This document shows positions 59,783 to 64,000 of a DNA stretch of 64,000 nucleotides, piece by piece. The notes beneath the pieces are model-generated. The model saw only the letters and a program-made list of their open reading frames with translations. It was not told where the DNA came from and made no database searches. The stretch lies in contig JAHFWL010000433.1 in NCBI GenBank assembly GCA_021292165.1, positions 499,001 through 563,000 on the forward strand. The letters run 5' to 3'. Within the stretch, counting starts at the first letter, position 1; every line of letters begins with the position of its first letter. Origin of the DNA: Shinisaurus crocodilurus (taxonomy: Eukaryota; Chordata; Lepidosauria; Squamata; Shinisauridae). A program made the translations under genes and the position numbers.

Positions 59783-60648
59783 TTTGCGATAGACTTCCCC
59801 CATTCTGTTCTTTCGCTGTTCTTAAATTTTGCTCTGTGCTGCATTTCTTCTTCTCTTTAATTGTGGTTTAGGTTGGAAAAGGCCATCTCCAGAAAAAAAG
59901 GGGGGGAGGAAGGGAGGAAAAAGCTAGTGACGAATGAAAAAGGGCTCGGTCGCGATTGCCGCAGGGGATACTGAGCCAGTGACAGTTGCTCCACCCTGCC
60001 GCTTGGACATTGGTGGGGCGGCTGTCACTGGCAGTGGCCCTGGCAAGCATGGCAAGAGTGGCTTCCCTGTACCCACGTTGGGATCGGTCACCCAGGGTGG
60101 GATGACACACAGCAACCCATCGTGGGTACAACAACCCCTACAGCAAGCCATGGGTTGGCAGGGTGGCTTGTTGCCCTCAAACAAGCCAGCCCGAGGGAAG
60201 TGGTCTGGGTTCGCCGGACACGACATCCCACCGTGGCTTGTCACCCACGATGGGTTGTCGAGTCGTGCAAACCCGGTCAGTGTGACAAGTCAACACAAAG
60301 AAAATGAACCATCTGTCATCAGCCCCATGGCTCCTTAAATGAGTAATGTGTTCGCAACTGTCGCTTTAGGAGTGAGTGACAGGAAGGGTGATACAAAGGG
60401 TGGTGGTGTGTGGGTGTGTGTGTGAGAGGGAAGGAGGGAGGGCTGCCTGTGAGGAAATGGGCATTCCGATTATGAAAGGGGCGCATAGTATTATGAAGTA
60501 TTAAAAAAAACACTATTGCTGTACTTTTTACATCTGCAATGGGATGCATTTTATTACCGGTAATCTGTTACCCTATTAAATATATTTTACCTACACACAG
60601 ATCTTTCTAGGATTTCTCGCCTGTGATTCAATTGCCATTGCTTTAAAG
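59783..60648. other. Mostly unannotated; CCATGG-like palindromic words 60015-60285
   Basis: 60015-60285 has CACCCAGGGTGGGATGACAC, GGGTACAACAACCCC, AAGCCATGGGTTGGC, CCCACCGTGGCTTGT and ACGATGGGTTGTCGAG, loosely like the GGGTTCAGACAAC/CCATGG elements. I cannot delimit an element. The opposed 134- and 106-codon frames there are compositional. Confidence 0.4.
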
Positions 60649-60783
60649 CAGTGTTCTCCAACCTTGGGTCCCCAGATGTTTTTGGCCTACAACTCCCAGC
60701 ATGCCCCAGCCAGCGTAGCTGGCTGGGGCATACTGGGAGTTGTAGGCCAAAAACATCTGGGAACCCAAGGTTGGAGAACACTG
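60649..60783. mobile_element. hAT-like foldback MITE, best-preserved
   Basis: CAGTGTTCTCCAACCTTGGG, CAGATGTTTTTGGCCTACAA, CTCCCAGCATGCCCCAGCC at the left; a near-perfect complement at the right (one or two mismatches); palindromic centre GCCAGCGTAGCTGGC. Exact 8-bp TSD CTTTAAAG (60641-60648, 60784-60791). 135 bp. Confidence 0.95.
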
Positions 60784-61159
60784 CTTTAAAGAGTTGCTGA
60801 ATCGGGGTGATGCTAAACAGATGCCACTATTTTTATTTGGCTGCAGTAATATGCCATAAACATGACTTCTGAAAGCACCCAAAGTCAAGGAAACTGTTGG
60901 CTCAGTAAGGGGGGGGGTGGAGGTGGGGAGAGAAAGAAAGAAAGAAAGAAAGAAAGAGAACACAAACAAGCAAAGCAATTGGACAAGGAAAAATACAGCA
61001 GGTGCACACTAGGCCAACATTTTCATTGAGCCCGTCCACCACAACCCCAAGATCTCTTTCTTGGTCATGTGGGAAAGGCACATTCAGGAAAGGCAGCCTG
61101 GGAGGGATGTGTTTTTAAGGTCTGCTTGAAAGCCTGAAGTGAAAGAGTGAAGCATAATT
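60784..61159. other. Unannotated, with (GAAA)n
   Basis: A (GAAA)n array is at about 60932-60958; nothing else. Confidence 0.35.
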
Positions 61160-61260
61160 CACTCAGAAGGGAGTTTCATGGGACCACCACTGAGAAGGCC
61201 CTGTCACTGCCTCTTTTAATAGCATCTGAAATCTGCCACCTGAGGTGGCTGCTTCTTCTC
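61160..61260 (-). pseudogene. L2-like ORF2 tail remnant
   Basis: Minus-strand translation contains IKRGSDRAFSVVVP, the L2 ORF2 C-terminal motif, in a frame soon lost. 61217-61246 recurs exactly at 62121-62150. Confidence 0.55.
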
Positions 61261-61626
61261 GCATCATGACAGGGAAACCTCCAGCTTTCTGTGATTGATA
61301 CATGATACACGTTCAGTCCAGAACAGGACAGGGGACCTCTTGAAGAAACATCGATGGCTTTTGCACGCATGACCAAGAATCTGAACTACATGCAGCTGTT
61401 GAGGTTTATGCTGTTAGTCAAAATAAGAAAACTCGGGACTCTCTTAAATTCAACAGAAGGGAAATTCCTGACTTGTGCCATTGATATCTGGTGACAAAGA
61501 CAACTGTCATGTGTCTGGTTTGGAACCATAAGTTATAAAGTAGCATGATCATAAAGCAGCCTAGTGGATAAGAATATAAAAATGTATGAAGAGGCCAGCT
61601 AGATCAGACCAATGCTCCATCTAGTA
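61261..61626. other. No recognisable feature
   Basis: About 365 bp. Nothing recognised. Confidence 0.3.
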
Positions 61627-61910
61627 GGGTAGCTACTTGCGCATTCCCAAAAAAGAGGACAAAAGAGGACATGGATTTGCATAAAAATTGCATATGCTGA
61701 TTTATATGTATAGATGCAAATTTGGAAAGCATTGCTATTGCTCAGTCAGTTGTCCAGGTGCTAACTAAGTGTTGATGGGCAACTTCCAGGTCACCATGCT
61801 CTCTTTCTTAGGGTTATCTTTAAACCAAACTTGGACTGGGCAACCCTTCAAATAGGGGAACACCTTCAAATAGAGGACTGCCTTCTGTAAAGTAGGGCAC
61901 CTGCCCACCC
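61627..61910 (-). mobile_element. TA-flanked MITE (family T), compact copy
   Basis: TAGGGTAGCTACTTGCGCATT start, AAAAGAGGACAAAAGAGGAC, TGCATATGCTGATTTATATG, CAGTCAGTTGTCCAGGTGC, GTTGATGGGCAACTTCCAGG, TTAAACCAAACTTGGACTG, TTCAAATAGAGGACTGCC and CCTGCCCACCCTA end. Short and uninterrupted, so good for defining the family. Confidence 0.82.
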
Positions 61911-61984
61911 TAGCATATGTTCCGGCGTAGTTTCCTACAGTGCCCAACCAGATTCCTCCATACTGTCTCTCACCACTTCCAGGA

Positions 61985-62120
61985 AATTATTATTTATTTA
62001 TTTATTATTTGCATTTATTTATCGCCCATCTGGCCGGCAAACCAGCCACCCTGGGCGATGTACATAAAATAAAAACAGAATAAAATACATTAAAACAGTA
62101 CAAAATCTTAGCCCACCCCA
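61985..62120 (-). mobile_element. L2 LINE 3' UTR
   Basis: TTATTTATTTATTATTTGCA, TTATCGCCCATCTGGCCGG, CCAGCCACCCTGGGCGATG, AAATACATTAAAACAGTAC and TCTTAGCCCACCCCATA. It stops abruptly at 62120 where a 30-bp segment identical to 61217-61246 begins. Confidence 0.75.
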
Positions 62121-62150
62121 TAATAGCATCTGAAATCTGCCACCTGAGGT

Positions 62151-63885
62151 AAATGTGCAAAGTGGCTCAACCAGCCATCTTGTCCGCTGAGTCAGAGCTT
62201 CAGGAAGACTCTTGGTTCAGATGTACATTCTGGCTGTCATGACAGTTGGGCAAAAACAGTCAGCCTGTCTTCCCATCCAAGATAATTGGGGAAAATCCGA
62301 TAATAAACATAACGAGAAATAACATTTGCTTGAAGCGTTTGAGCCTGTACCAGTCAAATCTGGAGGCGGAAGCGACAACAGAAGATCCCATCTAGCTTAG
62401 AGGTGATGGAGGCGGTGGAGACTTCAAGTCTTCCACTCCTAGAAGGTGTCACAGAAAACCACAGCAACTTTGGAGATGATCAAGTCCTAACCAAAGTCGA
62501 CGTGTGACTTTTTTTAGGGTCAGCACTGAGGTGGGAACACACAGGCTGCTCCTGATTTATAGGTGTTGGAACTCCTGAAGAAGGGTTAAATCCCACCAGC
62601 CGCCTTGCAGGCAGTGTCTTCTCACTGTATAATCATGATTGCTTTACCCCCTTCTATCTAGGGAATTTAGAGCTATTTACTGCTTTGGTATCTGCTGCAC
62701 TGCAGTAAACACCAGGCTATTTATCTCCATTTTTTGTACCCGAGAGATATCATCAGCCAGACATTTTCTGCTTCCACACACAGCGGAACATGCACGGAGA
62801 CCTGGGGCAAGAAGGCATGCTTGGAAACGTTTTGCCGGCCTGCTGAACTGTGCAGCTTCCTTCAGAAATCAACTTGGTAGCACCTCTTCTCATAACCCGT
62901 TGTGGTCGGCATCACATGGCCACTATGATGTCTGCTGTTGCCAGACTGTGTGTATGCACAGCTCCAGCTCATGACCTGCGCACGAGCTCCAGGACTTCAG
63001 AGGCAGTTCAAAAATATGACCAAATACACGATGCCGCTACACAGAAATAGTAGAAATATTGGTGCTAACAGCCCATGCATTTGAAGATGAGCTGCTGCAC
63101 ATATAATCGAACATTATGAAGCTCAGCATGACAGTCCCCATAACCACCTCCCCAAGGAGATTCTACAGTCCTGAATATATTTTCTGCTTTTCTATTATTT
63201 ATACTCATCTACAGTATTATTTATACTGTCCCAAATGGCTTTTCTACAGGAGGCTTTTAACCCACCACTTTACCGAGGCTTCTGCTTCTGGATTCTTTGC
63301 AGAATTAAGATCGGCTCCTTTGCACTTTTCCCCCAGTATTTTTTCTTTCTCTGCCTTTCTAGATGTTCCATTACACAACCACTAGGTGGTGCTGTGATAT
63401 AGCAGAATTGCACAAATACACGAGGGTTTCATGCCACCATTCACAGATAATACCAGACTTTCCATGTTCTAAAAAAAAAAAAGCCATGAAAATGGTTGCA
63501 AAGCTCAGGAGAGGTCCTAGAGGATGACAACGACATGTAAAGCACCCACAAACTACCATGAGTGAGGAATCACGAGCACACAATAAATGCATCATGTAGA
63601 AACTGTTTGTGGAACCCCTGCTCCATGTTAACCTGTCACAAACCAATAGTAAAACTTGAAAGCCTTGTTATTGCCTCATTCACTTGCCAGAGCAAGGAGA
63701 AGCTGTCCATTATCCTGGCACTCTGGCAGGTGATGTCATCCCTCCTGTTCTGAAAAAAAGAGAAACCTGCAGTCAGATCCATGTAGACCATTCCTCAGTC
63801 CATGGACGTGTCAGTAGGGAAGACATTTGCAAATACATACAAATGGGTCGTTCATACTCACTTGAACTATGCTTTCAGAAACCTT
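62151..63885. other. Unannotated 1.7-kb stretch
   Basis: No shared repeats. The 111-codon frame at 62639-62974 and 89-codon frame at 63116-63385 have no domain I recognise. This and 46546-48083 are the main candidates for unique, possibly conserved, DNA. Confidence 0.4.
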
Positions 63886-64000
63886 CCCCTATTTATTTAT
63901 TTATTTATTTGTTATATTTATACCCCGCCTTTTTTCCTGAAAGGAACCCAAGGCAGCTTACATAATCCTCCTCCTCCTCCTCTCCATGTTATCCTCACAA
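63886..64000 (-). mobile_element. tRNA-derived SINE (S1), cut by the window edge
   Basis: (TTTA)n tail, TATACCCCGCC, GGAACCCAAGGCAGCTTAC and ATGTTATCCTCACAA. The tRNA-like head lies beyond the window. Confidence 0.9.

Noticed and set aside
1..64000. Endogenous retrovirus or LTR element
   Set aside because: I looked for paired LTRs, primer-binding sites, polypurine tracts and gag/pol motifs and saw none; all RT sequence here is of LINE type.

Overview
The window looks like intergenic or intronic DNA from a squamate reptile, most likely a lizard. The evidence is the repeat content: CR1 and L2 LINE 3' ends, two tRNA-derived SINE families of reptile type, a 5S-rRNA-derived SINE with a CR1 tail, many short hAT-like and Harbinger-like non-autonomous DNA transposons, and dense microsatellites. 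The species cannot be fixed from sequence alone. I found no host exon I could defend. Nearly every long open frame is a transposon fragment, a translated microsatellite or chance.

Layout. 0-10 kb: L2 remnants, a first family-X hAT-like copy, a hAT foldback (1.6 kb), a TTA-flanked foldback (3.6 kb), a 697-bp hAT-like element packed with GAGTC/GACTC words (5.1-5.8 kb), a compound triplet array (7.2 kb) and a LINE ORF2 C-terminus (8.4-8.9 kb). 10-20 kb: tRNA-SINEs, a repeat (family Y) interrupted by a 0.3-kb foldback MITE (11.2-11.9 kb), an L2 with ORF2 C-terminal coding (12.7-13.3 kb), AC/ACGT arrays and an exact 29-bp duplication joining 16.6 and 17.2 kb. 20-34 kb: two composite loci (20.5-21.3 and 31.4-32.2 kb) in which SINEs or a Tigger-like MITE sit inside a TA-flanked MITE; a GC-rich hAT inside another MITE followed directly by a CR1 fragment with an open 3' reading frame (21.7-23.3 kb); a SINE array; a strong 79-96-nt hairpin (27.25 kb); the first three 5S-SINE copies; and a 447-bp foldback (33.2 kb).

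34-50 kb is sparser, with unannotated stretches at 34.1-36.1, 41.2-42.2 and 46.5-48.1 kb, more 5S-SINEs (40.9, 44.2 kb), a tRNA-Asp-like pseudogene (43.6 kb) and a MITE holding a tRNA-SINE with a recognisable empty-site counterpart. 50-64 kb holds L2, a three-level nest (50.6-51.8 kb), a CpG-rich segment that matches no repeat here (52.1-52.7 kb), the second GAGTC element, and a TA-MITE containing both a hAT foldback and an internally inverted LINE with matching target-site duplications (56.05-57.90 kb).

There is no operon or pathway to describe. The elements relate as parasite and partner: the 5S-SINE tail matches the 3' end of the CR1 in this window, the hAT-like MITEs carry 8-bp target duplications but no transposase, and the nesting gives a relative order of activity. 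Target-site duplications were read directly from the sequence; superfamily names follow from TIR and TSD rules; family names were deliberately not assigned.
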